From Alteromonas sp047556435 (GTDB taxonomy: Bacteria > Pseudomonadota > Gammaproteobacteria > Enterobacterales > Alteromonadaceae): DNA of 64,000 bases. Of this stretch, positions 63,664 to 64,000 are shown piece by piece. A model generated the notes under the pieces. That model made no database searches. It had not been told where the DNA came from and saw only the letters and a program-made list of their open reading frames with translations. A program made the position numbers and the translations under genes. The stretch spans positions 2,542,001-2,606,000 of the forward strand of contig NZ_CP180210.1 in NCBI RefSeq assembly GCF_047556435.1, in the 5' to 3' direction. Numbering within the stretch: the first letter of the stretch is position 1; every line of letters starts with the position of its first letter.

Positions 63664-64000
63664 TTACTCCTGCGTCTCAGCAAGGATGGCAATGAGCGCT
63701 TTTAATTCCTGTTGTGCACGCTCAAATTCAAAATCATCAATATTTTCCAGAATAGCCTGAACGGCTTCCTGATATTGGTTAAGTGAGGCTGAAGCCAGTT
63801 TTCCCAACTCATCTTCATCCAGGCGGTTCTGCTGCACACTTTCCAGTAGCTGTCTTAAATGGCCCAACAATTCGGCTGACATCATCGTCGCTTCAGACGC
63901 AGTGGGTTGTGCTTCCGCCTGCTGACTCACCCATTTCTCCACTTCACTAATAGCGCCATTTAACGCCAGTAATAAATCTGCCGTGATCCCCAGTGAACCA
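63664..64000 (-). CDS. C-terminal end of a larger protein, probably a hybrid sensor kinase (runs off the window)
   Basis: The minus-strand frame is open to base 64000 and ends at 63664, so the gene's start is beyond the window. The visible 111 residues are helical and acidic (LLGHLRQLLESVQQNRLDEDELGKL, AVQAILENIDDFEFERAQQELKALIAIL). This style is common as the tail of hybrid sensor kinases after their receiver domains. It lies three bases upstream of an HD-GYP response regulator. Function is inferred from that pairing and the tail, so confidence is limited. Confidence 0.6.
   Translation of the reverse strand, partial: GSLGITADLLLALNGAISEVEKWVSQQAEAQPTASEATMMSAELLGHLRQLLESVQQNRLDEDELGKLASASLNQYQEAVQAILENIDDFEFERAQQELKALIAILAETQE

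Noticed and set aside
1..64000. CRISPR array, insertion sequences or prophage genes
   Set aside because: No regularly spaced repeats, transposase, integrase or phage structural genes were seen.

Overview
The window comes from a free-living, probably marine gammaproteobacterium of the Alteromonadales type (close to Alteromonas or a relative). This placement rests on gene content and order: mnmA-hflD-purB followed by a RoxA-type ribosomal oxygenase, ppsA/ppsR, ratA-rnfH divergent from smpB, a tmRNA whose tag reads ANDENYALAA, the rimP-nusA-infB-rbfA-truB-rpsO operon, two TonB-dependent receptors, a BCCT transporter and several c-di-GMP proteins. No mobile element, phage gene, CRISPR array or tRNA gene was seen. 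The sequence looks like core chromosome with accessory genes interleaved.

Layout. 1-5.6 kb: the end of mnmA, then hflD, purB, a membrane class III nucleotide cyclase, the roxA-like oxygenase and a GNAT acetyltransferase closed by a strong terminator. 5.8-10 kb: a DUF4826-like protein, a YdiJ-type D-2-hydroxyglutarate dehydrogenase and two tiny membrane proteins. 10.2-13.6 kb: ppsA divergent from its regulator ppsR. 13.8-21.3 kb: a TPR-sulfotransferase behind a large TonB-dependent receptor, then a BCCT transporter with a MarR regulator. 21.4-27.8 kb: rnfH-ratA, smpB, an old-yellow-enzyme homologue, a CadC/ToxR-like regulator divergent from an S41 peptidase, and ssrA (tmRNA). 27.8-33.6 kb: a PAS-GAF-GGDEF protein, ExoD, an EVE-domain protein, trxC and ygiQ. 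33.6-38.4 kb: a cupin and an iron-uptake operon (TonB siderophore receptor, membrane protein, PepSY protein) behind a likely Fur box. 38.6-42.7 kb: ahpC-ahpF and a DUF2252 protein.

42.7-50.5 kb is the most striking part. It holds a TPR protein with a receiver domain lacking the phosphoacceptor Asp, a REC-GGDEF response regulator, and a divergent 1260-residue hybrid histidine kinase. The kinase N-terminus carries a plant ethylene-receptor-like (ETR1) copper/ethylene-binding membrane domain. All seven residues known to be critical in ETR1 are present at identical spacing. A 2OG-Fe(II) oxygenase follows. The arrangement suggests a small-molecule or copper sensor feeding c-di-GMP synthesis.

51-55.6 kb: a fused GNAT/nitrilase enzyme, a single-Cys thioredoxin-like exported protein, a coiled-coil membrane protein, and a divergent Lrp/LysE pair. 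55.8-62.7 kb: the translation/transcription operon rimP-nusA-infB-rbfA-truB-rpsO on the minus strand, with a consensus promoter and terminator-bearing leader ahead of rimP, a terminator between infB and rbfA, and a separate consensus promoter for rpsO. 62.7-64 kb: an HD-GYP response regulator and the C-terminal end of a larger protein that runs off the window.

Functions come from reading translations against remembered family members; no database search was run. Where a Shine-Dalgarno sequence or homologue length pointed to a start inside a longer open frame, the start was moved and the reason is given.
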